Shown: positions 44,815 to 53,761 of the stretch, piece by piece
How the letters are laid out: every line of letters starts with the position of its first letter
Numbering within the stretch: the stretch's first letter is position 1
Source: Actinopolyspora erythraea
Lineage (GTDB): Bacteria > Actinomycetota > Actinomycetes > Mycobacteriales > Pseudonocardiaceae
Direction: 5' to 3'
DNA: 64,000 nucleotides
Assembly (NCBI RefSeq): GCF_002263515.1
Contig: NZ_CP022752.1
Coordinates: forward strand, 5,179,931-5,243,930
Program-made: the position numbers and the translations under genes
Notes under the pieces: model-generated
Databases searched by the model: none
The model's input: only the letters and a program-made list of their open reading frames with translations
What the model was told of the DNA's origin: nothing

Positions 44815-45047
44815 GACCCTGTGCGCGGGCCCCGTCCACCGGGCTCACCGCGGGCCCCTGGTCGAACCGGCTCGTGCCGAGGCACGGAGCGGCACGTCCC
44901 ACGGGGTGGTGGGCCGCACGACGCGCGTGGCGGAGTGACTCCTCACCCCTCCCACCCGAAAAGCCGAGCCCTCACGTGCCGAGGCCTCGGCTAGGCTGGG
45001 CGGGTTGCACACGTACGGGTGAGCAGGCCGATCGAAGGAATGAGTTG

Positions 45048-46982
45048 GTGCACGGAGACGACCGCGCCGGATCCCTCGGTTCCGGGGGAAGGCCCGGTGG
45101 GGAGGACGCTCATCCGACGGAACCGATCCCTCGGGTGACGGGTTCCCCGACGCCCCCCGCTCCGGCACCGGGCACGGGCCCGTCCGGCGACGTCGCGGAA
45201 CTGACCCAACCGATTCCGACCGTCGGGCAGGGGCCCGGCAACGTCCGGGCGGAGCAGCACACCGAGGTCATCCCCAGCGTCGACGACAGGGCCGAGCACG
45301 TGACCCTCGACTCCCGATCCGAACGCCCCGGGCAGACCGAGCCACCCGAACGGGACGAAGCTTCCGAACCTCGGCACAGCGGCGGCGGGAAGTCGCTGCT
45401 CAAAGCCAGCGGTTCGATGGCGATCGCCACGCTGATCAGCCGGATCACCGGGTTCGGCTGGAAACTCGTGCTGGCCTACACCATCGGTTTCAGCGTGGCC
45501 AACGACTCGTTCACCGTGGCCAACACGCTGCCGACCAGCATCTTCGAACTGCTCATCGGCGGAGTGCTCACCAGCGTGATCGTTCCGGTACTGGTGCGTG
45601 CCCAGAAGTCCGACCCCGACGGTGGGCAGGCCTACGTGCGGAAGCTGCTCGCCGCCTCCGGCCTGGTGCTGGCGCTGGGCACGCTGCTGTCGCTGCTCGC
45701 CGCACCGGGGCTGGTGTGGCTGTACATGGGCGACTCCGACAAGGCCAATCCGGAACTGGCCACCGCCTTCGCCTACCTGCTGCTGCCGCAGATCCTGTGC
45801 TACGGGGCCAGCGCGCTGTTCGGGGCGCTGCTGCAGTCCAAGCAGATCTTCGGTCCTCCCGCGTGGGCTCCCGTGATGAACAACGTGGTCATCCTCGCCA
45901 CCCTCGGCGTCTACACCCTGCTGCCGGGGGAGCTGACCGTGAACCCGGTGCGGATGACCGACGCGCACCTGCTCACACTGGGCATCGGGGTCAGTTGCGG
46001 CGTGCTGGCGCAGGCGTTCGTGCAGATTCCGGCGCTGCGCAGGACCGGTCTGAGCTTCCTGCCCAGGTTGGGCTGGGACTCCCGGCTGTCCGAATTCGGC
46101 GGGATGACGCTGTGGATGCTCGGCTACGTCGGGGTCAGCCAGGTCGGGCTGCTGGCGCTGTCGCGCGTGGCGACCGCCGCCGACCCCGGAGCGTGGTCCA
46201 TCTACAACTACGTGTGGATGCTGCTGCAGCTGCCCTACGGGGTCATCGGGTTCTCGGTGATGACGGCGATCCTGCCGCGCATGAGCGCCGCGGCGGCTGA
46301 CGGGGACCACGAGCGGATGATCGGCGACCTGTCACTGGGCAACCGGCTCTCCACCGTGTCGCTACTGCCGATCAGCGCGGTCATGACCGCGCTCGGCGTG
46401 CCGATCGCCATGGCGCTGTTCTCGATCAAGGACGGCATCGGTTCGGTCGAACAGCTCGGGGTGGCGCTGGCGATCTCCTCGTTCGGCGTACTGCCCTTCG
46501 CGATCACCATGATGCAGATGCGCGCCTTCTACTCGCTCAAGGACGCGCGGACCCCCACGCTGATCATGGTCGTGATGACCGTTGCCAAGGTGTTACTCGC
46601 GATCGCGGTGGCGAGCACACTGGCCGCGGAGAACGTGGTGCTGGGGATCACGTTCACGAACTCGTTCACCTTCGTCATAGGTTCACTGGTCGGCGAGCTC
46701 TGGCTGCGCAGCAGGCTCGGGCCGCTCGGCAGCCGCAGGTTTCTGAGCACTCTGGCCAGAACGCTGGCGGCTTCCGTCGCCGGTGGGGCGCTCGCCTGGC
46801 TGGTGAGCGCGGGCATCGACACGGTGGTTCCCGGCCAGGCCAGTGCCGTGATCGGCTGGCTGCAGGTGGTCTTCGGCGGCACTATCGGGCTGGCCGCCAC
46901 GTTCGGTGCGATGTGGCTGTTGCGGGTCGAGGAACTACAGCCCGCGTTCAACCGAATTACGGGTCTGCTGCGTCGCCGCTGA
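45048..46982 (+). CDS. murJ: lipid II flippase MurJ (MviN)
   Basis: About 644 residues. A disordered acidic cytoplasmic N-terminus (1-120) has three repeats of a T/L-x-PIP motif (TEPIPRV, TQPIPTV, TEVIPSV), possible Ser/Thr-kinase or binding sites. Then come 14 helices of the MVF fold with LISRITGFGWKLVLAYTIG and the family Arg residues. It flips lipid II for peptidoglycan synthesis. The GTG at 45048 follows AAGGA; a TTG three bases earlier is possible. In Mycobacterium MurJ is fused to a pseudokinase; here that part is the next separate gene. One TTA leucine codon occurs at 46593. Confidence 0.93.
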   Translation: MHGDDRAGSLGSGGRPGGEDAHPTEPIPRVTGSPTPPAPAPGTGPSGDVAELTQPIPTVGQGPGNVRAEQHTEVIPSVDDRAEHVTLDSRSERPGQTEPPERDEASEPRHSGGGKSLLKASGSMAIATLISRITGFGWKLVLAYTIGFSVANDSFTVANTLPTSIFELLIGGVLTSVIVPVLVRAQKSDPDGGQAYVRKLLAASGLVLALGTLLSLLAAPGLVWLYMGDSDKANPELATAFAYLLLPQILCYGASALFGALLQSKQIFGPPAWAPVMNNVVILATLGVYTLLPGELTVNPVRMTDAHLLTLGIGVSCGVLAQAFVQIPALRRTGLSFLPRLGWDSRLSEFGGMTLWMLGYVGVSQVGLLALSRVATAADPGAWSIYNYVWMLLQLPYGVIGFSVMTAILPRMSAAAADGDHERMIGDLSLGNRLSTVSLLPISAVMTALGVPIAMALFSIKDGIGSVEQLGVALAISSFGVLPFAITMMQMRAFYSLKDARTPTLIMVVMTVAKVLLAIAVASTLAAENVVLGITFTNSFTFVIGSLVGELWLRSRLGPLGSRRFLSTLARTLAASVAGGALAWLVSAGIDTVVPGQASAVIGWLQVVFGGTIGLAATFGAMWLLRVEELQPAFNRITGLLRRR

Positions 46983-47118
46983 CGGCGGCGTCACGTACTC
47001 TCGAACGGGGAGTCTCTACGGCGGGGCGGACGGGATCATCGTGGGCTACGGCCGCCCTTGGCAGAGCGGGGTCCGCGTTCGGCGACCCTTGCCGACGGGA
47101 AGAATCGGGAGACGGCAG

Positions 47119-48759
47119 GTGAGCGGAAAACCGACCGAGCAGCCGGGTGCCGGACAGCACGAGGACACGATCCACGACGACCGAACAGTGCGTCGGCACG
47201 ACACCGCGAGTGCGGCACGCGCACCGGAGCCGCGGCTCGCGCCGGGCGCGGTACTCGATCACGGTCGATATCGGCTGCTCGCCAAGGTCGGTTCGGACAG
47301 TCGTTGCAACGCTCAGCTCTGGCGGGCCAAGGACGGCGTGCTCGGACGCGACGTGGCCCTGACCATCATCGTCGGCGACAGTTCCGACACCACGCAGACC
47401 TCGGACGCGCGCCGCACGCTGGAACGCGCGATGCACGCGAGCACGTTCAACCACGCCGGTGTGGCCAGGGTGCTCGACGTGGTCAGCAGCGCGCCGGGTG
47501 ATCCGGACGGCGTGCTGGGAATCGTGATCGCCGAGTGGACCCACGGCAGCGACCTGACCGAGCTGATCTCGGACGGCCCGCTGGCCCCCGGTACCGCGGC
47601 CAGACTGCTGCAACCGCTGGCGGCGGCCGTCGAGGCCGCGCACCACGCGGGACTGGTGCTGGGCATCGACCACCCGCAGCGGGTACGGGTGACCGGTGAT
47701 GGCGAGATCAGGATGGCGTTTCCGGGACCGATGCCGGACGCGGGCTCGGGGGAGGACGTCCGCGGGCTGGGCGCCGTGCTGTACCTGCTGCTGACCGGCC
47801 GCTGGGCGCTGTCCGGCAGCCCGGAAGGGGTCTCCTCGGCTCCCGCCGGCCCGGACGGCACCGTCGTCTCACCCCGCACGCTGCGCCCGGCCATCCCGCT
47901 GGAACTGTCCACGGTGGCGGTACGCGCTCTGGGCAGTCCGGAGTCGAACGGGACCACGGGGGGAGTGCGCACCGGAGCCGCCGTGCTGCGCGTGCTTGAG
48001 CAGTACGCGCAGCAGGATATCGGCGAGGCGGTGATGCACTCGGCCCCCGCCGGGGTGGAGGCGCGCGGCAACGAGATCTGGCAACGCGAGGACCCCGAGC
48101 CCGATCCGGGCAGAAGACGCAAGCTGATCTACGGCGTCGGGGCCGTGGGACTGGTGACGCTCTTCGTCGTCAGCTGGCTGGCCTCCATGCTGATCGGCAT
48201 GTTCGTGGGCCCCACCGAGCCCTCCGGCCCGTCGAAGGTGGTGGGCGACGAGAAGGACGACAGCTCCCAGCAGCAGCCGTCCCGCTCCGAGGAGAGCTCC
48301 GCCCCCGCGCCGAAACCGGTGGCCGTGACGGACTCGGACGTGTTCGTCACCGAGCAGGACCGGGACAACCGGGACGAGGTAGAACTGGTGCACGACGGTG
48401 ACCCGGGCACCAGCTGGCAGACCGACGGCTACAACGACCAGCTCGGAACGGGCTTCAAGAGCGGCATCGGGGTCGTGCTCACCCTGGATCACCCCGTGAA
48501 ACTCACCGAAGTGGACGTCACCTCGCCCAGCTCGGGGACGGAGCTGGAGGTCCGGACCGTCTCGGACGAGTCCCCTCAACTGTCGAACGCGCCGGTCGTC
48601 GGCGAGGGGGAGATCAGCGAGGAGACCACCAGCATCCCGGTCGAGACCGACGAACCCACTTCACACGTGCTCGTCTGGATCACCGGACTGTCCCAGGGGG
48701 ACCGGTACAGCTCCCAGATCGACGAGATCGAAGTGCACGGCATCGGCGGACAGGCGTGA
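47119..48759 (+). CDS. membrane pseudokinase with extracellular discoidin-like domain
   Basis: 546 residues. Residues about 35-300 follow a Ser/Thr kinase fold, but the beta-3 lysine is lost (VALTIIVGD instead of VAxK), and HRD and DFG are absent (VLGIDHPQRVRVTGDGE), so it should not phosphorylate. One membrane helix (about 336-363) leads to a Ser/Gln-rich linker and an extracellular domain (about 405-546, VELVHDGDPGTSWQTDGYN) that resembles F5/8-type carbohydrate-binding folds. It corresponds to the C-terminal half of mycobacterial MviN, which binds the FHA protein FhaA. It probably tunes MurJ activity. GTG start behind GGGAGACGGCAG. Confidence 0.85.
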   Translation: MSGKPTEQPGAGQHEDTIHDDRTVRRHDTASAARAPEPRLAPGAVLDHGRYRLLAKVGSDSRCNAQLWRAKDGVLGRDVALTIIVGDSSDTTQTSDARRTLERAMHASTFNHAGVARVLDVVSSAPGDPDGVLGIVIAEWTHGSDLTELISDGPLAPGTAARLLQPLAAAVEAAHHAGLVLGIDHPQRVRVTGDGEIRMAFPGPMPDAGSGEDVRGLGAVLYLLLTGRWALSGSPEGVSSAPAGPDGTVVSPRTLRPAIPLELSTVAVRALGSPESNGTTGGVRTGAAVLRVLEQYAQQDIGEAVMHSAPAGVEARGNEIWQREDPEPDPGRRRKLIYGVGAVGLVTLFVVSWLASMLIGMFVGPTEPSGPSKVVGDEKDDSSQQQPSRSEESSAPAPKPVAVTDSDVFVTEQDRDNRDEVELVHDGDPGTSWQTDGYNDQLGTGFKSGIGVVLTLDHPVKLTEVDVTSPSSGTELEVRTVSDESPQLSNAPVVGEGEISEETTSIPVETDEPTSHVLVWITGLSQGDRYSSQIDEIEVHGIGGQA

Positions 48760-48761
48760 CC

Positions 48762-48806
48762 GGAGGGGACGACCGTCCGCGAAGGAACCCGGCCGTCGTC
48801 CCCTCC
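48762..48806 (+). terminator. terminator after the pseudokinase gene
   Basis: 12-bp arms GGAGGGGACGAC/GTCGTCCCCTCC begin 2 nt past the stop codon, with a 21-nt loop. It separates the murJ block from sigM. Confidence 0.75.
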
Positions 48807-48898
48807 CGGAACCGGACCGGAATCGCGTTCGCCCCCGCGGCGCGGGACGTGAGACGTGCTCTGACCAATCTGGTGGATGTGTAACCGCGCACGATCAG

Positions 48899-48904
48899 TA
48901 GGGT
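48899..48904 (+). promoter_or_regulatory. -10 box for a leaderless sigM mRNA
   Basis: TAGGGT ends 7 nt before the GTG at 48912 and no Shine-Dalgarno sequence is present, as for leaderless starts elsewhere in the window. Confidence 0.5.
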
Positions 48905-48911
48905 TCGTGAC

Positions 48912-49523
48912 GTGTCAGAAACCGCCAGTTCGGATGCCGATCTCATAGCGGCTCACCTATCCGGGGACCGGCAGGCGTTCTCCGAGCTCTTCCGGCGGCA
49001 CCGTGACCGGCTGTGGTCGGTGGCCCTGCGGACGATGCGCGACCCGGACGAAGCCGCCGACGCGCTGCAGGACGCGATGATCTCCGCGTTCCGCAACGCG
49101 GGCTCGTTCCGCTCCGAGTCCAGGGTCACCACCTGGCTGCACCGGATCGTGGTTAACGCCTGCCTGGATCGAATTCGCAGACGTCAGGCCCGAGCAACCA
49201 CCGTCCCGCTGCCGGACAGCGGGCCGGGCGAACCAGCCCACCCGCACGACAGAATCGCCGAGCACGACACCCGAATGGTCGTATCGGACGCGCTCGGCGA
49301 ACTGCCGGAAGATCAACGAGCCGCTATCGTGCTCGTGGACGTCGAGGGATATCCGGTCTCGGAGGCGGCGCGGATGCTCGGCGTGGCCGAGGGAACCGTG
49401 AAAAGCCGCTGTGCCCGAGGCCGGATCAAGTTGGCACAACTTCTCGGGCATCTGCGGAACCCGAACACGGATACGCACGTCTCAGACGAAGGCATGGCCA
49501 CGCGTCGACGGGAGGGACGATGA
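48912..49523 (+). CDS. sigM: ECF RNA polymerase sigma factor SigM
   Basis: 203 residues. Region 2 has SELFRRHRDRLWSVALRTMR with the DAxQDAMISAFR segment; region 4 has LPEDQRAAIVLVDVEGYPVS followed by EAARMLGVAEGTVKSRCARG. It directs transcription of a stress regulon once released from its anti-sigma factor. The next gene overlaps by 4 nt (ATGA) and encodes that anti-sigma factor, the usual layout (Rv3911-Rv3912). The upstream gap contains GGAACC twice but not a correctly spaced SigM-type -10, so autoregulation is not evident here. Confidence 0.93.
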   Translation: MSETASSDADLIAAHLSGDRQAFSELFRRHRDRLWSVALRTMRDPDEAADALQDAMISAFRNAGSFRSESRVTTWLHRIVVNACLDRIRRRQARATTVPLPDSGPGEPAHPHDRIAEHDTRMVVSDALGELPEDQRAAIVLVDVEGYPVSEAARMLGVAEGTVKSRCARGRIKLAQLLGHLRNPNTDTHVSDEGMATRRREGR

Positions 49524-50458
49524 GTGGCGAGGATCGGCGTGCCGGCGAGCGGGGCGGACCGGAGTGGTCCCCGGAGAAGCTCGCCGAGCTGCACGCGGGA
49601 GCGCTCGACGAGGAGACCGCGGCGAGGCTGCGGCCCGCGACAAGCGCTGATCCGGCGGCCGCGGCGGTCCTGACCGCGCTGGAGACGACACGGACCCAGC
49701 TGGCGGAGCAGGCCGCCGTCGAGATCCCGGAGGAGGTCGCGGCCCGCATCGAACGATCGCTGGCCGCCGAACCCCTCCCGGTGACCACGGACGGCGCGGA
49801 CGAGCAGCGGGCACGGCACGCTCCCGAGTCCCGGTGGTCCGCCCAGCAGCACGACGAGGTGGCCCCCGCCGCGGGAGGACCGCACGTCTCCGCCGGGAAC
49901 CCGGCTGCCGAGGACACCGGCGCCGAGCGGGAACCGGCGGAGCCGGAACCGGCTGAGGTGATCGGCATCGGACGCGCTTCAGGTCGCCGCGGCGGGCGGC
50001 GCCGCAGACGGTTCGCCTGGGGATCGGGCCTGGTGGCGGCAGCCGCTGCCGTGCTGGCCGTGGTGCTGGTGACGCTGCCGGGCGAACAGTCGGGCGGCGA
50101 CCGGGCCGACGACACGGGCTCCGGACCACCGGCTGCCTCCGACCCCTCCGACCCCCCGTTGGCGCTGACGGGGGAGCGGGCGACCCTGAACGGGCAACAG
50201 CTGCGGGCCGTGCTGTCCTCCTCCGAACAGTACGCGGCTCCGCTGGACGACCCACGCCGGCTGCTGCGGTGTTTACAGGCCAACGGAGTCTCCGACAGTG
50301 ACCCCATGGGGGCCCAGCGGATCACCTTCAACGGTGAACCGGCCCAGTTGATGGTGCTGTCGACCGGAGAGGTCGGCCAGTTCCGGTTATTGACGGTCGG
50401 CACCGACTGCGGTCCGGGCAACCCGGCCACCATGTCGGACACCCTGATCGGGGGGTGA
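49520..50458 (+). CDS. rsmA: anti-sigma-M factor RsmA
   Basis: 312 residues. An N-terminal cytoplasmic part (1-165) starts PEKLAELHAGALDEETAARL, a sigma-binding helix pattern without a zinc HxxxCxxC motif. An acidic linker, one helix (about 165-187, GSGLVAAAAAVLAVVLVTLPG-like) and an extracellular domain ending in a Cys pair (LLRCLQA, GTDCGPG) follow. It should hold SigM at the membrane. Overlap with sigM couples their synthesis. Two TTA leucine codons (50273, 50387) are notable in this G+C-rich gene. Confidence 0.88.
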   Translation: MSGEDRRAGERGGPEWSPEKLAELHAGALDEETAARLRPATSADPAAAAVLTALETTRTQLAEQAAVEIPEEVAARIERSLAAEPLPVTTDGADEQRARHAPESRWSAQQHDEVAPAAGGPHVSAGNPAAEDTGAEREPAEPEPAEVIGIGRASGRRGGRRRRRFAWGSGLVAAAAAVLAVVLVTLPGEQSGGDRADDTGSGPPAASDPSDPPLALTGERATLNGQQLRAVLSSSEQYAAPLDDPRRLLRCLQANGVSDSDPMGAQRITFNGEPAQLMVLSTGEVGQFRLLTVGTDCGPGNPATMSDTLIGG

Positions 50459-50628
50459 GCGGCGGAATCGCTCCCACTCGATCGGAGGTGCGAGGCCGTG
50501 TGCCCGCCCCCGCGAAGGCGCCGGACGGCCGTCCCAGGGGCGCGGGAGCGTTGCTGGACGGTGTCGCCGATCCGCTCCGCGGCACCACCGGTCCAGCATG
50601 TGGGCGCGGGCACTCACCCGAGGAGGAC

Positions 50629-50656
50629 GGGAACAACCGGCACCTAGTATCACGTT
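50629..50656 (+). promoter_or_regulatory. SigR/SigH-type promoter for trxB-trxA
   Basis: GGGAAC (50629-50634), a 19-bp spacer and GTT (50654-50656) match the thiol-oxidative-stress consensus GGAAT-N18/19-GTT known for trxBA in Streptomyces, with the last base of the first element differing. A TAGTAT -10 box (50644-50649) of housekeeping type overlaps it. The rest of the 258-bp gap holds no gene. Confidence 0.6.
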
Positions 50657-50716
50657 GACGATGATGCGCGCGGACACCGACCACGCGCGAACGACGTGAC
50701 CGAGGGAAGGGGCGCG

Positions 50717-51730
50717 GTGACTGGCGACGTCCGGAACCTGATCATCGTTGGCTCCGGCCCTGCCGGCTACACCGCTGCGGTGTACGCGGCAAGGGCGGAG
50801 CTGCGACCGCTGGTCTTCGAGGGCACCCAATACGGCGGTGAACTCATGACCACTACCGATGTGGAGAACTATCCCGGTTTCCGGGACGGGATCATGGGTC
50901 CCGAACTAATGGAACAGTTCCGCTCGCAGGCGGAACGTTTCGGAGCGGAACTCAAGACCACCGACGTCGAGGAGATCGACCTCGGCGGCCCGGTCAAGAC
51001 CGTCAGGGCCGGTGGCGTGGAGTACCGCGCCAAGGCCGTGATCCTGGCGATGGGCGCGGCGGCGCGCTACGTCGGTGTTCCCGGTGAGGACCGGTTGCTG
51101 GGGCGCGGCGTGTCCGCGTGCGCCACCTGCGACGGGTTCTTCTTCCGCGACCAGGACATCGCCGTGGTCGGCGGCGGCGACTCCGCCATGGAGGAGGCCA
51201 CCTTCCTCACCCGGTTCGCGAACTCGGTGACCATCCTGCACCGCCGCGAGGAGTTCCGCGCCTCCAAGATCATGCTCGAACGCGCGCGTTCGAACGAGAA
51301 GATCCACTGGCGCACGAACACCGTCGTCACCGAGGTCAACGGCGAGGGAACCGTCTCCGGCCTCACCGTGCGGGACACCGCCACGGGGGAAGAGTCGGAA
51401 CTGCCGGTGACGGGCATGTTCGTCGCGATCGGGCACGACCCGCGCAGCAAGCTCGTCGCCGACCAGGTCGAGGTGGACGAGGAGGGCTACGTGCTGGTGC
51501 GGCACCCCTCCACCGCGACCAACATCCCCGGCGTGTTCGCCGCGGGTGACCTGGTGGACAAGACGTACCGGCAGGCTGTCACGGCTGCCGGTTCGGGCTG
51601 CTCGGCGGCCATCGACGCGGAGCGTTGGCTGGCCGAACACGAGGCCTCCGAGGAGGCCGAGGTCGCGCCGGAACTCGTCGGTGGCGGATACGGCGCCGCC
51701 GCCGAGGCCGACACCGCGGCAGCCCACTGA
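50717..51730 (+). CDS. trxB: thioredoxin reductase
   Basis: 337 residues. FAD-binding [20 protein letters not shown], redox pair CATC (about 134-137), NADPH-binding [15 protein letters not shown] and the C-terminal [11 protein letters not shown]. It passes NADPH electrons to thioredoxin. The GTG at 50717 has GGAAGGGG upstream and is preferred to the GTG 21 nt before, which lacks a ribosome site. The last 40 residues are an Ala/Glu-rich extension. It is followed by trxA, forming the thioredoxin system. Confidence 0.96.
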   Translation: MTGDVRNLIIVGSGPAGYTAAVYAARAELRPLVFEGTQYGGELMTTTDVENYPGFRDGIMGPELMEQFRSQAERFGAELKTTDVEEIDLGGPVKTVRAGGVEYRAKAVILAMGAAARYVGVPGEDRLLGRGVSACATCDGFFFRDQDIAVVGGGDSAMEEATFLTRFANSVTILHRREEFRASKIMLERARSNEKIHWRTNTVVTEVNGEGTVSGLTVRDTATGEESELPVTGMFVAIGHDPRSKLVADQVEVDEEGYVLVRHPSTATNIPGVFAAGDLVDKTYRQAVTAAGSGCSAAIDAERWLAEHEASEEAEVAPELVGGGYGAAAEADTAAAH

Positions 51731-51836
51731 AGGCCGCGGGAACGATGATCCGACCGCGCCCCGCGTGACCGTTCGCGCACGGGCGGGGCCGGCGATCGGA
51801 CCCCGTAACGATCCGAGCACCGAGTAAGGAGCGAAC

Positions 51837-52163
51837 ATGGCAGCCAAGCCGGTTACCGTTGATTCCGAGTCGTTCAAGAGCGAGGTCCTCAACAGCGACA
51901 AGCCCGTCCTGGTGGACTTCTGGGCCACCTGGTGCGGCCCCTGCAAGATGGTGGCCCCGGTACTGGAGGAGATCGCCTCCGAGCACGAGGACAAGATCAC
52001 CATCGCCAAGCTGGACATCGACCAGAACCCCGGCGTCGCACGCGACTACCAGGTGATGTCGGTTCCCACGATGCTGCTGTTCTCCAACGGGGAACCGGTC
52101 AAGCAGATCGTCGGTGCCAAGCCGAAGGACCAGCTGCTTTCGGACATCTCCGACTACCTGTGA
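51837..52163 (+). CDS. trxA: thioredoxin
   Basis: 108 residues with the classic active site WCGPCK (Cys33, Cys36) in VLVDFWATWCGPCKMVAPVL and the cis-proline in VMSVPTMLLF. It reduces protein disulfides and is recycled by the reductase encoded 106 bp upstream. AAGGAGCGAAC precedes the ATG. Two hairpins follow the stop codon and probably end the trxBA transcript. Confidence 0.97.
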   Translation: MAAKPVTVDSESFKSEVLNSDKPVLVDFWATWCGPCKMVAPVLEEIASEHEDKITIAKLDIDQNPGVARDYQVMSVPTMLLFSNGEPVKQIVGAKPKDQLLSDISDYL

Positions 52164-52185
52164 AACGACCCGCGGGGCGTTTCAC
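52160..52185 (+). terminator. hairpin at the trxA stop codon
   Basis: GTGAAACG/CGTTTCAC (8 bp) spans the TGA, with a 10-nt loop. The arms contain separated parS-like halves, but the intact parS palindrome is absent. Confidence 0.5.
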
Positions 52186-52212
52186 GTCCGGCCGCGACAC
52201 GCGGGCGGTCCC

Positions 52213-52254
52213 GCACGAGATCCCACCGTCCCCAGGGGTGGTGGGATCTCGTGC
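52213..52254. terminator. 15-bp terminator hairpin after trxA
   Basis: Perfect 15-bp arms GCACGAGATCCCACC and its complement with a 12-nt loop, about 50 nt downstream of trxA and 196 nt before cwlM. Confidence 0.8.
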
Positions 52255-52449
52255 GTACGAGCGGCGAGCGAAGCCGACCAGGCTAGCGGAACGTGCCGGA
52301 GTGGCGACACTGCGGCCCGTGGCGCCACGCCGGACACCGACAAGGCACAATACTTCGCAGCGGACCGCATCCGAATAAACTGATACTTGGGGGTAATGAC
52401 ACGTCGTTAGCACCGGTCGAGGCCGGTGCCTGAATCGAGCGAGGAGTGC

Positions 52450-53601
52450 ATGCAGCTGCTCCACCGCGGTGACGTCGGCCCGGCCGTATCCGAGATTCGC
52501 AACGTTCTCGCTACGCTGGGTCTCTTACCACCACTGAACGGCCACGTGGGAACGGCCACCTACGACGAGTCGGTGGAACACGCGGTACGCACCTTTCAAC
52601 AGCAGCGAGGACTGATAACCGACGGTGTCGTCGGTCCCGCCACGTACCGAGCGCTCACGGACGCCAAGTGGCGGCTGGGCGACCGCTCGCTCGCCTACTT
52701 CGTGTCCCGCCCCATCAGCGGCGACGACGTGTTCGCCCTGCAGGAGAGGCTGCTCGAACTGGGCTACGACGCCGGCAGGCCGGACGGGATCTTCGGCAGG
52801 CAGACCGAGCACGCGCTGCGGAACTTCCAGCGCGAGTACGCGTTGAACTCGGACGGCATCTGCGGACCGGCCACGCTGCGCTCACTGCGACAACTGGCTC
52901 CGAAGGTGCGCGGCGGGCGCCCGGTCTACCTGCGGGAACAGGAGAAGGTGCGCCGTGCGGGGCCGAGGCTGCGCGGCAAACGCATCGTGATCGACCCCGG
53001 ACACGGGGGAAGCGACCGGGGCGCGGTGGTCAACGGCGTGGCCGAGGCCGATCTGGCCTGGGACTTCGCCCGCAGGCTGGAGGGCCGCATGGTGGCCACC
53101 GGCATGGAGGCGCTGATCTCCCGGGGACCGAACTCCTGCCCGGCCGATGCCGACCGCGCGGCGTTCGCGAACGAGGCCGGTGCGGACCTGTTCCTGTCGC
53201 TGCACGTGGACGCCAACCGCTCGCAGCAGGCGCAGGGAGTGGCCACCTTCCACTTCGGCACCGGCAACGGGACCACCTCGAACGTGGGGGAGGCGCTGGC
53301 GGGCTTCCTGCAACGCGAGGTCGTGGCCCGCACCGCCATGCTGGACTGCCGTACCCATCCGAAGAGCTGGGAAGTCCTGCGCTGGACGAAGATGCCCGCC
53401 GTGCGCATCGAGGCGGGCTACCTGAGCAACCCCCAGGACCGGGCCCGGCTGCTGGATCCCGGTTTCCGCGACGTGGTCGCGGAGGCGGTGCTGGTGGCGG
53501 TCAAACGGCTCTACCTGCTGGGCAAGGACGACCAGCCGACCGGCACGTTCACCTTCGACGACCTGCTGCGCTACGAGCTCAGCCGAGCCGAGGGCGCCTG
53601 A
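52450..53601 (+). CDS. cwlM: CwlM-type N-acetylmuramoyl-L-alanine amidase/MurA regulator
   Basis: 383 residues. Two peptidoglycan-binding domains (about 5-65 and 85-150) precede an amidase_3 domain (about 178-375). Zinc-ligand and catalytic residues appear intact: His near 185 in IDPGHGGSDRGAVV, Glu in NGVAEADL, His in SLHVDAN and Glu in RIEAGYLSN. There is no signal peptide, which fits mycobacterial CwlM, a cytoplasmic PknB substrate that activates MurA. The ATG at 52450 follows GAGGAG. One TTA codon at 52525. Whether it has enzymatic activity cannot be told. Confidence 0.9.
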   Translation: MQLLHRGDVGPAVSEIRNVLATLGLLPPLNGHVGTATYDESVEHAVRTFQQQRGLITDGVVGPATYRALTDAKWRLGDRSLAYFVSRPISGDDVFALQERLLELGYDAGRPDGIFGRQTEHALRNFQREYALNSDGICGPATLRSLRQLAPKVRGGRPVYLREQEKVRRAGPRLRGKRIVIDPGHGGSDRGAVVNGVAEADLAWDFARRLEGRMVATGMEALISRGPNSCPADADRAAFANEAGADLFLSLHVDANRSQQAQGVATFHFGTGNGTTSNVGEALAGFLQREVVARTAMLDCRTHPKSWEVLRWTKMPAVRIEAGYLSNPQDRARLLDPGFRDVVAEAVLVAVKRLYLLGKDDQPTGTFTFDDLLRYELSRAEGA

Positions 53602-53761
53602 GCGGCGGGCGGACACCTGCCCCTCGACGCTCTCCGCTGCCGAAGCACCGCTGAGCGGCCGCGGCGGGACCCTGCGGTGTTGACCGGGCGGCGGCGCCCC
53701 GGGCCAGTCGCCGGTCCCGCCGCCGACCCGGAGGTGGCGACGGGGAGACCGCGGCCGGGTT

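Noticed and set aside
44874..45047. Longer N-terminus for MurJ
   Set aside because: The 58 extra residues are Arg/Pro-rich without a ribosome site; AAGGA precedes the GTG at 45048.
48784..48813. SigM autoregulatory promoter (GGAACC) before sigM
   Set aside because: Two GGAACC hexamers exist but no CGTC-type -10 occurs at the expected 16-nt spacing.
52160..52185. Sixth parS site at the end of trxA
   Set aside because: The GTGAAAC and GTTTCAC halves are separated by 12 nt in a hairpin and do not form the contiguous palindrome.
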